A DNA stretch of 64,000 nt from Thermoanaerobaculales bacterium (GCA_035358815.1 DAOPQC010000001.1:160703-224702), one strand, 5' to 3'; shown: positions 19,328 through 28,860, numbered from the stretch's first letter. A program made the numbers and translations. Notes: generated from the sequence alone by a model not told the origin.

Positions 19328-20673
19328 GGTGTTGCTTCCTCGTTTAGCAGTGATGAAGGGTCGAGGTCGGGCAGCGGCGGCAGCCCGATCGCGTGGCGAA
19401 GGGCGATCGCCTGGTACTCCCGCTGCGCCTTGGCGATGATCAAGGTGTTCTCCGCGTCGGTAGCCTCGCTGGTGGCGTCGAGCAGGTCGAGGGCGGTCGC
19501 CTCGCCGACGCGGTAGGCGCGATCGACCTGCCGATAGGCCTCGCGCGAGGCCTCGCGGCGCTCGCCGGCCGCCTCGAGGGCCGCCGTCGCCGCCCGGTAG
19601 GTGACGGCCGCCGAGTCGACCTGGTCGCTGATCGCCTTGCGGACCTCAACCTCGAGCAGCTCGACCTCGCGGAGGTCTTCCTTGGCCCTGGCGACCCGGG
19701 CGGCGGTGAGGCCGCCGTCGTACACCGGGACCCGGAGGTTGAGGCTCAGCGACAGCCAGCTGTCTGAAGGGAACTCCGACTTCTGCTGGAGGTACTGGAC
19801 GTTGGCGTCGAGCTCCGGCAGCCAGCCGCCGCGCTCCACCCTGACCCAGAGGCCGGCCGCCTCGAGCTGGTTGCGCAGGGTCGCCATCTCCAGCCGGCCG
19901 TCCATCGCCTGCAGGCGGAGCGACTCGTCCTCCCCGGGCGGCACCGGGACCGGCCCGGGGGCAATCAGGGAGCCGACCTCGGGAACGCCGGCAGCCCGCG
20001 CCAGCCGCCTGCGGGCGATCTCGGCCTCGCCCTCGGCCACGACCAGCCGCTGGCGCCCGGCGGCGACCTCGGCGCGCCACCGCGCGACGTCGGCGACCGG
20101 CACCTCGCCGACCTCGAAGCGCCGCTCGGCCACCTTGAGCTGGGTCGAGCTGGCCTCGAGCGCGACCCGCTCGACCGCGACCCGCTGCTCGGCCGCGACC
20201 GCGGTGTAGAAGGCGGCGGCGACCGCGAGCGTGAGGTCGTTGACCACGGTGGTGCGCTGCAGCTGTGCGATGTCCCGGCTCAGCTTCGCGATGTCGCGCG
20301 CCCGCCAGTCGCGCAGCCCGTAGAACAGGGTCTGCGACAGGTCGGCGCTCCACCCCCAGTCGGTCGACGGCTGGATCACGAACTTCTCGCCCGGCGTGAG
20401 CTCGATCGACAGCTCGTCCTGGTAGCGGGTCCATGAGCCGTTGAGGTCGAGACGGGGCAGCAGCGCGGATGAGGTGAGCTTGATGTCTGCCTGGGCGCGC
20501 CGGATCTGGCTGTCGGCCCGCGCCACGTCCTCGTGGGTCGCGATCGCGGTGCGCACCAGCCCGGGCAGGGTCGACCCCTGCTCCTGAGCCTGCGCGTGCA
20601 GCGCGCCGGGCAACAGCCCGATGAACAGGGCGATGCCGGCCGCAGCCGGCGCCAGCGTCGGTGTTCGGGGCAT
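19324..20673 (-). CDS. TolC-family outer-membrane efflux protein, first system
   Basis: A 449-residue outer-membrane factor with a cleavable signal peptide (ending GALHAQAQ) and two copies of the TolC repeat: long coiled-coil helices rich in Ala and Glu with short beta-strands (ALLPRLDLNGSW, LSLSLNLRVPVYDGG). Three chains form the exit duct through the outer membrane. I start at the ATG ending at 20673, with AGGAGG eight bases upstream; the open frame extends 37 codons further without homology. It is the first gene of the operon, behind a TTGACG-17-TATCGT promoter. Its last codons overlap the adaptor start (ATGA). Having the duct gene first is less common than adaptor-pump-duct order. Confidence 0.9.
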   Translation of the reverse strand: MPRTPTLAPAAAGIALFIGLLPGALHAQAQEQGSTLPGLVRTAIATHEDVARADSQIRRAQADIKLTSSALLPRLDLNGSWTRYQDELSIELTPGEKFVIQPSTDWGWSADLSQTLFYGLRDWRARDIAKLSRDIAQLQRTTVVNDLTLAVAAAFYTAVAAEQRVAVERVALEASSTQLKVAERRFEVGEVPVADVARWRAEVAAGRQRLVVAEGEAEIARRRLARAAGVPEVGSLIAPGPVPVPPGEDESLRLQAMDGRLEMATLRNQLEAAGLWVRVERGGWLPELDANVQYLQQKSEFPSDSWLSLSLNLRVPVYDGGLTAARVARAKEDLREVELLEVEVRKAISDQVDSAAVTYRAATAALEAAGERREASREAYRQVDRAYRVGEATALDLLDATSEATDAENTLIIAKAQREYQAIALRHAIGLPPLPDLDPSSLLNEEATP

Positions 20674-20760
20674 CGAGCGCCTCCTGTGCGCGTCACGTAC
20701 GGCTTCGTTTCGGGCAGGTTTCACGGGCCCCGCAGCCTCCGCATGGTCGGTTGGCCGAGC

Positions 20761-20789
20761 ACGATATCTCCGCCCCGGCGGCACGTCAA
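20761..20789 (-). promoter_or_regulatory. Probable promoter of the first RND operon
   Basis: On the minus strand: TTGACG (20789-20784), a 17-base spacer, TATCGT (20766-20761). A start near 20754 would give a leader of about 80 bases. No repressor gene or operator palindrome is seen nearby. Confidence 0.55.
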
Positions 20790-20841
20790 ACCTCCGCCGG
20801 TGATCGCCATCGCCGCGGTACCCGCAGTCGGGCCGCGGGCC

Positions 20842-23727
20842 TCAGCTTGCGAGCGCCTCCGGCGCCACCGTGGTCGCCGCCGGCACCAGGACGACCTCGA
20901 CCCGGCGGTCGAGATCGACCCAGCGCGCCGCCGCGGCCCGGATCGACTCCGGCGTGAGCGAGTCGACCAGAGCGTCGTCCTCGAGAATCAGCCGGAGGTC
21001 CTCCTCATTCCAGATTGACGACTCGATCCGGGCCAGCCAGAAGCCATTCTCGCGCAGCTGGAGCTCGCGCTCGCGGCGGTCCTGCTGCTGGACCTTGGCG
21101 ACGTGCCCGGGGTCCGGCCCGTCCGTCTGCAGGAAGCGGATCTCCTCGTACACCAGTGCCTTGAGCTCGTCGACTCGCTCCGGATCGCAGCCGAACGAGA
21201 CGGTGAGGCTGGCGGTCTGGCGCGGCACGCGCTCGGCGGAGGCGCGCACCGAGATGCCGTAGCTGCCGCCCTCGTCCTCGCGGATCAGCTCGCGCAGCCG
21301 GATCCTGAGCACGTCCGCCACCGACAGCAGCTCGAAACGGTTGGCGCGCGACCACTCGAAGTCGTGGGGGAAGGTGATCGACACCCTGCTCTTGGGCTCG
21401 ATGCCCCGGGCCACGACCTGCTCGGTCACCCCGTCCGGGGCGCCCACGCCGACGTCGCGCCAGCTCTCCCGGCGGCCGGTCGACGGCAGGTTGCCGAGGT
21501 AGCGCTGGACCAGCGGCCGGATCTCGTCGAGCGAGAAGCTGCCGACGAAAACGAAGGTGAAGTCGGAGGCGTCGGCGAAGCGATCGCGGTAGACCCTGGC
21601 CGAGGTCTCGAGGTCCATCTGCTCGAGCAGCTCCTTCGTCCACGGCCGGCGCCGGGGGTGGTCCTGGGTGAGGAGCCGGGTCACCGTGTCGGAGAACTCC
21701 GCCTCGGGCTGGGCGAGCCGGTTTTCGACCATGCCGCGGTAGCGCTCGCGGACCGACGCGAAGGCCTGCGCGGACGGCCGCGGCTCGGTGAAGTAGAGGC
21801 TGACCAGCTGGAGCGCGGTCTCGAGGTCCTCGGGGGAGGCGCGGCCGGACAGGCCCTCCTCGAGCTCGGAGATCGTCGGGCCGACGGCCACCACCTTGTC
21901 GGCGAGCATCTTCTGGAGCACCGTCAGGTCGAAGGGGCCGACGCCGCCCTCGAGGATCACCGCCCCGGCGGTCGCGGCGGCGACCCAGTCGCGGTCCTCG
22001 ACGAGCGAGGTCCCGCCGGGGCTGAAGGCGCTGAACAGGACCTCGTCGTTTCTGAAGTCGGTGGGCTTCAGCACCACCCGCACCCCGTTGGCGAGGCGCC
22101 AGTCGGTGACGCCGATCTCCTCGATGGCGCCCTCGGCCACGATCTCGACCGGCGGCGGCGGCGCGGCCATCAGGGGCTGGTCCGCCACCAGGTCGCGGTA
22201 GGGCGCGATGTCGGCGGCCTCGACCCGCGCCAGGACCGTCGCGATCGCGGCCTCGTCCGGCGGTGCGAGCCCCGCCTTTTCGGGCGCGCTGACGGCGACC
22301 ACCCGGCTCGAGCCGGCGAGCAGCCGGCGCGACAGGGCGTTGACCTCGGCGAGGGTGATGCCCGGCAGGTGCTCCCGGACCAGCGCGAGCTCGAAGGCGA
22401 TGCCCGGCGCGGCCTCCCGCTCCAGGAAGAGCCGGACGTACTCGTCGGCGAGGGCAGCGGAGGGGACCTTGTCCCGCTCTCGATAGGACTGCTCCATGGC
22501 GCGCAGGTAGGCCGCCTTCTCGCGCTCGAGCTCGGTCGGCTCGAAGCCGTGGCGGCGGACCCGCTCGGCCTCGGTCAGCAGGGCCTCGAGGCCGCGGTCG
22601 AGGCCGCCCTCGTCCACCACCTCGATCAGGCTGTAGGAGCCCTTCTCGCGGACCAGGTTGCCGGAGCCGCCGAAGGCCATCAGGAACGGCGGGTCGGCCT
22701 CGCGGGTGCGCTCCTGCAGCCGGCGGTTGAGCATGCCGTCGTAGAGGTTCTCGACCAGCGACCGCCGGTAGTCCTGCTCGGTGACCAGCTCCTCCTTGGG
22801 CAGCTTGTGGAGCACGCGGACCATCGTGGTGGTGGCCTCGGGGTCGGTGACGATGGTGGTCAGCGTGGCGTCGTGGTCCGGCACCGGGTAGGCGACCCTG
22901 GGCCGCGCGCCGCTCGCCGGTGGGATCGCCGCGAAGCGGCTCCTGATCAGCTCCTCGACCCGGGCCGGGTCGAAGTCGCCGACCGCCACCACCGCCATCA
23001 GGTCGGGCCGGTACCAGTCGCGGTAGAAGCGCCGCAGGGCGTCGTGCGGCGCCGACTCGAGGGTCTCCTTGTCGCCGATGGTCAGCCGCTCGGCGTAGCG
23101 CGAGCCGTGGAAGATGACCGGTGCCTGCCTGTCGAAGATCCGCGCGCGGGCGCCGCGGCCGAGCCGCCACTCCTCGATCAGCACCCCGCGCTCCTTGTCG
23201 ATCTCGTCGCCCTCGAAGCTGATCCTGGCAGCCCACTCGGAGAGGATCTCGACCGCGGTGGCCAGCAGCTCGGGGTCGTCGGTCGGCACCGTCAGCATAT
23301 AGACGGTCTCGTCGAAGGAGGTGTAGGCGTTGACGTCGGCGCCGAAGCGCATGCCGATCGACTCCAGGTAGTCGACCAGCTCCTGCCGCGCGAAGCTCTC
23401 GGTGCCGTTGAAGGCCATGTGCTCGACGAAGTGGGCGAGGCCGCGCTGGTCGTCGTCCTCGAGGATCGAGCCGGCGTTGACCGCCAGCCGGAGCTCGGCG
23501 CGGTCCCGCGGCTCACCGTGGCTCCGGAGGTAGTAGCTGAGGCCGTTCGGCAGCCGGCCCGCCACGACCGCCGGGTCGAGGGGCAGCGCCCCGTCCGCGA
23601 GCTCCACAACCGGCGCCGGCGCCGCCGGCGCGACGGTCGCATGGGCCGGGGCCTGCGAGCTGCCGCAGCCGGCGAGAGACGCGGCGAGGACGAGCACGAA
23701 TGCGATCGGGTGCGGCGCGAGCTTCAT
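20842..23727 (-). CDS. M16-family zinc metallopeptidase lipoprotein
   Basis: A 961-residue pitrilysin-like protease. The signal peptide ends in a lipobox (LAGC, Cys21). The inverted zinc motif HxxEH is H99-FVE-H103, with the third ligand expected in NAYTSFDETVY about 75 residues on. Four M16 domains are suggested by length: an active half and an inactive C-terminal half that closes the chamber. Such enzymes degrade short peptides in the periplasm or at the outer membrane. I start at the ATG ending at 23727, with GGAGGAG upstream; an 84-codon upstream extension crosses a terminator hairpin and is spurious. It stands alone between the RND operon and a secreted-protein gene. Confidence 0.9.
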   Translation of the reverse strand: MKLAPHPIAFVLVLAASLAGCGSSQAPAHATVAPAAPAPVVELADGALPLDPAVVAGRLPNGLSYYLRSHGEPRDRAELRLAVNAGSILEDDDQRGLAHFVEHMAFNGTESFARQELVDYLESIGMRFGADVNAYTSFDETVYMLTVPTDDPELLATAVEILSEWAARISFEGDEIDKERGVLIEEWRLGRGARARIFDRQAPVIFHGSRYAERLTIGDKETLESAPHDALRRFYRDWYRPDLMAVVAVGDFDPARVEELIRSRFAAIPPASGARPRVAYPVPDHDATLTTIVTDPEATTTMVRVLHKLPKEELVTEQDYRRSLVENLYDGMLNRRLQERTREADPPFLMAFGGSGNLVREKGSYSLIEVVDEGGLDRGLEALLTEAERVRRHGFEPTELEREKAAYLRAMEQSYRERDKVPSAALADEYVRLFLEREAAPGIAFELALVREHLPGITLAEVNALSRRLLAGSSRVVAVSAPEKAGLAPPDEAAIATVLARVEAADIAPYRDLVADQPLMAAPPPPVEIVAEGAIEEIGVTDWRLANGVRVVLKPTDFRNDEVLFSAFSPGGTSLVEDRDWVAAATAGAVILEGGVGPFDLTVLQKMLADKVVAVGPTISELEEGLSGRASPEDLETALQLVSLYFTEPRPSAQAFASVRERYRGMVENRLAQPEAEFSDTVTRLLTQDHPRRRPWTKELLEQMDLETSARVYRDRFADASDFTFVFVGSFSLDEIRPLVQRYLGNLPSTGRRESWRDVGVGAPDGVTEQVVARGIEPKSRVSITFPHDFEWSRANRFELLSVADVLRIRLRELIREDEGGSYGISVRASAERVPRQTASLTVSFGCDPERVDELKALVYEEIRFLQTDGPDPGHVAKVQQQDRRERELQLRENGFWLARIESSIWNEEDLRLILEDDALVDSLTPESIRAAAARWVDLDRRVEVVLVPAATTVAPEALAS

Positions 23728-23765
23728 GCTGGGCTCCTCCTTCACGGCTGCATCAACGCGGCGGG

Positions 23766-23788
23766 GCAGCCGGGGACTTCCCGGCTGC
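23766..23788. other. Perfect 9-bp stem hairpin
   Basis: GCAGCCGGG, a 5-base loop, then CCCGGCTGC. It lies between the terminator and the start of the M16 gene on the minus strand. It could be part of that gene's leader or a second terminator stem; no T-tract follows. Confidence 0.7.
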
Positions 23789-23791
23789 ATG

Positions 23792-23818
23792 AAAAAGGAC
23801 CGGGCGCGAGCCCGGTCC
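23792..23818 (-). terminator. Rho-independent terminator of the secreted-protein gene
   Basis: On the minus strand: GGACCGGGC, a 4-base loop and GCCCGGTCC (a 9-bp perfect stem), followed by TTTTT. It sits 25 bases past the stop at 23843. Confidence 0.9.
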
Positions 23819-23842
23819 TCGTCGATCGAATGCGAACGACGG

Positions 23843-24649
23843 CTACTCGACGTCGAAGCTCTGCAGCTCGACCGGGACCACCACGCCCTCGATGATGAAG
23901 GGCAGGCCCTGCTGGGTGGCCGAGCCGGTGTCGAGAGCGGGGTTCCAGATGCCGCTGCTGGCGGTGTACTGAAGTCCATTGCCGGTCGTGGTCTGGCCGA
24001 GGATCGAGATCGGCGGCGCCCACGGTCCGCTGGCCCCGCTGCCGGCGGTCGAGAAGTCGACCCAGTAGGTGCCCTGCGCGAGGGTGGTGCCGATGGTGGC
24101 CACGATGGCCATGATCGGGCGCTGGGTGTCGGTCAGGCCGGTGTCGAGCACGCGGTAGATGTTCGTCCATGCGGTGTTCGCGAGGCGGTTCGTCACGTAG
24201 TCACCCCAGATCACCGACCCGCCGGCGCTCGGGTCGCCGTTCCAGATCTGGACGTAGACGTCGGTGAAGGTCGAGGTGGTTCCGGAGCCGGTCTGATAGC
24301 CGAAGAAGGTGATGCTCTGGACGTCCCAGCCGCCCGCATCGGTGACCGTGAAGTCGTCGGCCATGCGGTTGGGGACGGTCGACTGGAAGCCGAAGCCGTA
24401 GGTGCCCATGCCGAGAGCCGTCTGCAGCGCGCTGGCGTCGTTGCCGCCGCCGCCGCCGCCGGGGTGGGTGACGAGCGGGCCGTTGTCGTAGAGCACGGCC
24501 TCCGGGCCCTCCCACAGGGGGGCGCTCGGGTCGGCCGGGTTGGTGACAACCGGGTCGGCCGGATTGACGACGTCAAGGTCGTTGCCCGCCCACATCGGCA
24601 CCGCAGCGACCAGCAGCAGAACGGCGACGCAGCCCAGGAGCTTCTTCAC
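23843..24649 (-). CDS. Secreted protein of unknown function
   Basis: A 268-residue protein with a signal peptide (KKLLGCVAVLLLVAAVPMWAG). The body is rich in aromatic and small residues with a repeated-beta look. Recognisable stretches include NRMADDFTVTDAGGWDV, VYVQIWNGDPSAGG, GTYWVDFSTAGSG and the C-terminus VPVELQSFDVE. I have the impression of a widespread secreted beta-sandwich family whose function I cannot name. The start is GTG (24649), with AGGAGG eight bases upstream. It has its own near-consensus promoter and a strong terminator, so it is monocistronic and probably well expressed. It may be a surface or extracellular protein. No catalytic motif is visible. Confidence 0.75.
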   Translation of the reverse strand: MKKLLGCVAVLLLVAAVPMWAGNDLDVVNPADPVVTNPADPSAPLWEGPEAVLYDNGPLVTHPGGGGGGNDASALQTALGMGTYGFGFQSTVPNRMADDFTVTDAGGWDVQSITFFGYQTGSGTTSTFTDVYVQIWNGDPSAGGSVIWGDYVTNRLANTAWTNIYRVLDTGLTDTQRPIMAIVATIGTTLAQGTYWVDFSTAGSGASGPWAPPISILGQTTTGNGLQYTASSGIWNPALDTGSATQQGLPFIIEGVVVPVELQSFDVE

Positions 24650-24733
24650 GGTAGGATCCTCCTTGCCTGTTCGATGTCGATTCCGGATTTCCAGCGCATG
24701 CGCAGACTTCGAGCAATCGAAGCCACGGCCCAT

Positions 24734-24761
24734 ATCATACCGGCGGCGCGGTCCCGGTCAA
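24734..24761 (-). promoter_or_regulatory. Sigma70-type promoter of the secreted-protein gene
   Basis: On the minus strand: TTGACC (24761-24756), a 16-base spacer, TATGAT (24739-24734). This implies a leader of about 80 bases. Confidence 0.65.
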
Positions 24762-24837
24762 GGGGAGCGCCTGCCGGCGCCGGCTCGACCGTGGGGGCGA
24801 TCACCGTCGAAGGTCGGCCGCAAGCGCTCTCCCCCCG

Positions 24838-25323
24838 TCACCGGGTGTGGCAGCTCCAGATCCCCCGCTTCTCCAGGTAGCGCTGGTGGTACTCCTCGGC
24901 TGGCCAGAAGGCGCCGGTGGGCTCGATCGCGGTGGCGATCGGGCGCGGGAACTGCCCGCTCGCCGCGAGCGCGGCCCTCGACTCCCGGGCGGCCGCCTCC
25001 TGCTCGGGCGATGAGAAGAGGATCAGCGACCGGTACTGGCTGCCGACGTCCGGTCCCTGGCGGTCGACCTGGGTCGGGTCGTGGAGGCTCCAGAAGGCCT
25101 CGAGCAGCTGCCGGTAGCTGACCCGGGCCGGGTCGAAGACCACCCGCACCACCTCGGCGTGGCCGGTCGAGCCGCTGCAGACCTCGCGGTAGGTCGGGCT
25201 CTCGGCGTGGCCGCCGGCGTAGCCGACGGTGGCGTCGACCACGCCCTCGATCCTCCGAAACGCCTCCTCGACGCCCCAGAAGCAGCCGGCGCCGAAGATC
25301 GCGGTTTCTCGGCGGTCATTCAT
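24838..25323 (-). CDS. msrA: Peptide-methionine (S)-S-oxide reductase
   Basis: Repairs oxidised methionine (S-sulfoxide form) in proteins, using thioredoxin as electron donor. The 161-residue protein has the active-site GCFWG with nucleophile Cys14, the family block GYAGGHAESPTYREVCSGSTGHAEVV, and a C-terminal Cys (IWSCHTR) that may act as resolving residue. No signal peptide, so cytoplasmic. I chose the ATG ending at 25323 because GGAGGG stands eight bases upstream; an in-frame ATG two codons earlier overlaps that site too closely. It is a single gene, not fused to msrB. It belongs to the redox-repair theme of the window, with the redoxin at 33231. Confidence 0.93.
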   Translation of the reverse strand: MNDRRETAIFGAGCFWGVEEAFRRIEGVVDATVGYAGGHAESPTYREVCSGSTGHAEVVRVVFDPARVSYRQLLEAFWSLHDPTQVDRQGPDVGSQYRSLILFSSPEQEAAARESRAALAASGQFPRPIATAIEPTGAFWPAEEYHQRYLEKRGIWSCHTR

Positions 25324-25426
25324 GGCCATGCCCTCCGATGCTCGAAGCAACAATCCGACCCTGAGTATTTCGAGATGGACGCGAAGGTTGGTGTCCGGCA
25401 GTCTTCCCGCGAGCCGCGGGGACGAT

Positions 25427-25513
25427 TGAACCGCGGAGGTCGCGGAGGACACGGAGAGAGCTCACCCGGTCCAGCCGCGGCCCCTCTGCGCTCTCTGCGG
25501 TCTCCGCGGTTCA
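25427..25513. repeat. 87-bp element with 12-bp terminal inverted repeats
   Basis: TGAACCGCGGAG at 25427-25438 and its exact complement at 25502-25513 bound a segment whose inner flanks also mirror each other imperfectly (CGGAGGACACGGAGAGAG against CTCTGCGCTCTCTGCGG). It lies between msrA and the end of the BNR gene. It resembles the short intergenic AACCGCGGAG/CTCCGCGGTT repeats of many soil bacteria. Confidence 0.75.
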
Positions 25514-25551
25514 GTTGGTTCTCACCCTCCCGTCGTTCAGCGGGCCACAGC

Positions 25552-28500
25552 TTACGGCGTGCCTCCCGCCCCCCTCCACTCCGGCAACCGGCCCGGGGTC
25601 CACGGCCCGCCGGCGGCCTCGATCCTGGCCTCGAGGGCTACGAGTCCGCGCTCGAACTGGCCGAGCCGGCCGAGCTCGACCGCGAAGGCGTCGGCGGCCC
25701 AGCCGTAGGCGTCGCGCTGGGTCGTGGTCGGCGCCGAGCTGACGTAGTACTGGTCGTAAGCGATGCGGTCGACCCGCTCCTGGATCGACGGCGGCTGGAA
25801 GACGTTGCGGTCCGCCTTGGTCGGGTCGCCGGAGAGCGCCACCAGGATCTCGTCGAGGGTGTCGCCGAGCCGCTCGGCCTCGGCCGACAGCGCCGGATCG
25901 GCGCCCGGGGTGTCGAGGATGGCCTGCCGGAGATGCTTGATCCGGTCATCGTAGGCTCTGGCCGCCTCGAGCGAGCCGCTGACCGCCCGCCGCAGGTCGC
26001 GCACCTCGTCCTTGAAGGCCTGGGCCGCGGCCAGGTCGGTGGCGCGCAGCGTCGACAGGTCGAGCGCCGTGACCTCGAGCTGCTGCGGCCCGGCGAGGGC
26101 CGTGACCACGCCGTCGAGGAGCTGCTCCAGGGCCACCGAGTAGGTGCCCGGCAGGACCAGCGGGCCGCGCTCCGGCTGCTCCCACGGAGCGAGGTCGGTG
26201 GGGGGCGTCAGGTCGACCGGGGTCTCGGCCGGGTAGCGGAGGTCCCAGCTCGCGCGGTGGAGGCCCTTGGTGCGGTCGACAGACAGCCGCCGCACCACCT
26301 CGCCCTGCGCGTCGCGCACCACCAGCAGGACCTGCGGTTCGACCTGCTCGTCCTCGGCGCGCAGCTCGGCCATGGTCGGCAGCGGCGGCTCGCCCTTCGC
26401 CTCGGCGGCCTCCTTCTCGGCCTCGATCCGGGCCTCCTCGAGGGTCTTGAGCCCGTCCCTCAGGTAGTAGGTGACGAGCGCGCCGTAGGGCGGGTTGGGC
26501 GCGGTGTAGAAGGCGTCGCCGCGCGAGTCCTTGCGGTCGGTCATCTCGATGTAGAGGGCCGCGTCGCGGACGGGGAACAGCAGCGCGTTGCCGGCGAGGG
26601 CCTGCTCGGTGATCGAGCGCAGCGGCGTGTAGTCGTCAAGGATGTAGAAGCCGCGGCCGAAGCTGGCCACGGCGAGATCGTTCTCCCGGCGCTGGATGTC
26701 GAGGTCGCGGACCTGGATGGTGGGGAAGCCGCCCTGCAGCCGCACCCAGTGGGCGCCCTCGTCGACCGTGACGTAGAGGCCGAGCTCGGTGCCGGCGAAC
26801 AGCAGCCTGGCATCGACGTGGTCCTGGGCCAGCGCGTACACGACCTCGCGGTCGGGGAGGTCGCCGCGGATCGAGTTCCAGCTGCGGCCGCGGTCGCGGC
26901 TGACGAAGACGTAGGGCGTGAAGTCGCCCATCTTGTGGTTGTCAAAGGCCGCGTACACGGTGTCGGGGTCGTGGCGCGAGGCCTCGAGCCGGCTGACGTA
27001 GGTCCGCTCCGGCACTCCCTTGACGCCGTCGATCTTCCGCCACGAGCCCCCGCCGTCCTCGGTGACCTGGATCAGGCCGTCGTCGGTGCCGGCGTAGAGC
27101 AGGCCCTCGACCAGCGGCGACTCGGTCAGCGACACGATGTTGCCGTAGTCCGAGGTCGACTGGTTCTTGTCGACCGCGTCCATGCCCCAGATCTTGCCCA
27201 TCACCGGCAGCCGGTCGCGGTCGAGCTGCCGGGAGAGGTCGCCGGAGATCGGCCGCCAGCTGTCCCCCCGGTCGTCGGAGCGGAAGACCCGCTGCGAGGC
27301 GACGTAGAGCCGGGTGTGCGAGTGGGGGCTGATGAGGAGCGGGGTGTCCCAGTTCCAGCGGTCGGCGGGGTCGCCCGGCGCCTCCTGGGGCCGGATCTCC
27401 ATGGTCTCGCCGGAGGCGCGGTCGTAGCGCACGAGCCCGCCGTACTGCCACAGCGAGTAGAGGATGTCCGGGTTCTCAGGGTCGATCACGGTTTCGTAGC
27501 CGTCGCCGCCGACAGTCACGAACCAGTCCTCGTTGGAGATGCCGGACCGGTCGAGGGTCCGGCTCGGGCCGCACAGGGTGTTGTTGTCCTGGGTCCCGCC
27601 GCAGACCGTGTAGAACGGGGCGCGGGTGTCGACCGAGACCCGGTAGAACTGGGTGATCGGCAGGTTGGCCACGAACTCCCACGCCGCGCCGCGGTCATAC
27701 GTCTCGTAGACCCCGCCGTCGCAGCCGACCAGCCAGTGGGCGGTGTTGTCGGGATCGATCCACATCGCGTGGTTGTCGACGTGCTTGTACTTCTCACCGA
27801 CCTTGGTGAAGGTCTTGCCGCCGTCGACCGAGGCGTGCAGCCACACGTCCATCGAGTACACGGTGTCGACGTCCTTGGGATCGGCGAACAGCTCGTTGTA
27901 GTACTGGCCGCTGCCCGACATGTACTTGGAGCGCTTGCTCCAGCTCTCGCCCCGGTCGGTGGAGCGGAACACGCCGCCCTCGTCGCGCTGCGCCTCGACG
28001 ATGGCGTACAGCACGTCCGGGTCGGCCGGCGAGATGGCGAGGCCGATCCGGCCGATCTCCACCTCGGGCAGGCCCTTGCTCACCTTGCGCCAGGTCGCGC
28101 CGCCGTCGGTCGACTTGTGGAGGCCGGACTCGGGCCCGCCGTTGATGAGAGTCCAGACGTGGCGGCGCCGCTGGTAGGCCACGGCGTAGATCGTGTCCGG
28201 GTCGCGCGGGTCGAGGTGGACCTCGCTGACCCCGGTGTCGGGGCTGATGTCGAGCATCTTCTTCCAGGTCGCGCCGCCGTCGGTCGTCCGGTAGAGGCCG
28301 CGGTCGCCGCCCGCGCGCCACAGGGGGCCCTGCGCCGCCACCCACACCACGTCGGAGTCGCGTGGGTCGATCGCGATCATGCCGATGTGCTCGCTCTCCT
28401 TGAGGCCGAGGTTGGTCCAGGTGGTGCCGCCGTCGAGGGTCTTGTAGACGCCGTCGCCGAACGCCACCGAGCGCTGGCTGTTGTTCTCGCCGGTCCCGAC

Positions 28501-28860
28501 CCACAGCACGTTGGGGTTGGCCGGGTCGAGCGCCAGGCAGCCGATCGAGAACGAGCCCTGGTCGTCGAAGATCGGCTTCCAGGTGGTGCCGCCGTTGTCG
28601 GTCCGCCAGACCCCGCCCGAGGCGGTGGCCACGAAGTAGCGGTGGTGGGCGCCCGGCGTGACCGCGATGTCGGCCACGCGGCCCGAGTTGTAGGCGGGAC
28701 CGATGCCGCGCAGCTCGAGCCCCTCGAGCGTGTCGGCCGACATCCGAGGTTCGTCGGCCTTCGCGCCCTTCCCTGCGTCCGCTTTCTCCGCCGGCTTGGC
28801 CGCGCCGGCCTGCAGGGCGATGACCGACAGGATGGCCGCGAGCAACGCGAGCTTCTTCAT
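25552..28860 (-). CDS. Large secreted BNR/sortilin-like beta-propeller protein
   Basis: A 1102-residue exported protein: signal peptide (KKLALLAAILSVIALQAGA), then two seven-bladed-propeller-sized regions built of BNR/Asp-box repeats (TDNGGTTW, TLDGGTTW, TTDGGATW, STDGGATW, SVDGGKTF, TEDGGGSW), up to about residue 720. A helical C-terminal region (about 780-1090) has long alpha segments and an EARIEAEKEAAEAKGE stretch. Propellers of this type occur in sialidases, sortilin (VPS10) and plant photosystem assembly factors. The catalytic residues of sialidase are not evident, so I read it as a binding or scaffold protein. A TGAGAT-GAA-ATCTCA hairpin (28873-28887) lies upstream of the GGAGG ribosome site. 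Divergent from the phosphorylase. Confidence 0.8.
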   Translation of the reverse strand: MKKLALLAAILSVIALQAGAAKPAEKADAGKGAKADEPRMSADTLEGLELRGIGPAYNSGRVADIAVTPGAHHRYFVATASGGVWRTDNGGTTWKPIFDDQGSFSIGCLALDPANPNVLWVGTGENNSQRSVAFGDGVYKTLDGGTTWTNLGLKESEHIGMIAIDPRDSDVVWVAAQGPLWRAGGDRGLYRTTDGGATWKKMLDISPDTGVSEVHLDPRDPDTIYAVAYQRRRHVWTLINGGPESGLHKSTDGGATWRKVSKGLPEVEIGRIGLAISPADPDVLYAIVEAQRDEGGVFRSTDRGESWSKRSKYMSGSGQYYNELFADPKDVDTVYSMDVWLHASVDGGKTFTKVGEKYKHVDNHAMWIDPDNTAHWLVGCDGGVYETYDRGAAWEFVANLPITQFYRVSVDTRAPFYTVCGGTQDNNTLCGPSRTLDRSGISNEDWFVTVGGDGYETVIDPENPDILYSLWQYGGLVRYDRASGETMEIRPQEAPGDPADRWNWDTPLLISPHSHTRLYVASQRVFRSDDRGDSWRPISGDLSRQLDRDRLPVMGKIWGMDAVDKNQSTSDYGNIVSLTESPLVEGLLYAGTDDGLIQVTEDGGGSWRKIDGVKGVPERTYVSRLEASRHDPDTVYAAFDNHKMGDFTPYVFVSRDRGRSWNSIRGDLPDREVVYALAQDHVDARLLFAGTELGLYVTVDEGAHWVRLQGGFPTIQVRDLDIQRRENDLAVASFGRGFYILDDYTPLRSITEQALAGNALLFPVRDAALYIEMTDRKDSRGDAFYTAPNPPYGALVTYYLRDGLKTLEEARIEAEKEAAEAKGEPPLPTMAELRAEDEQVEPQVLLVVRDAQGEVVRRLSVDRTKGLHRASWDLRYPAETPVDLTPPTDLAPWEQPERGPLVLPGTYSVALEQLLDGVVTALAGPQQLEVTALDLSTLRATDLAAAQAFKDEVRDLRRAVSGSLEAARAYDDRIKHLRQAILDTPGADPALSAEAERLGDTLDEILVALSGDPTKADRNVFQPPSIQERVDRIAYDQYYVSSAPTTTQRDAYGWAADAFAVELGRLGQFERGLVALEARIEAAGGPWTPGRLPEWRGAGGTP

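Noticed and set aside
24838..25452. Longer MsrA with an extra N-terminal 41 residues
   Set aside because: The extension has no ribosome site and no MsrA homology. GGAGGG fits the ATG ending at 25323.
25552..28860. Sialidase
   Set aside because: Asp-box propeller repeats are present, but the arginine triad and Tyr/Glu nucleophile pattern of sialidases are not evident. Kept as BNR/sortilin-like.
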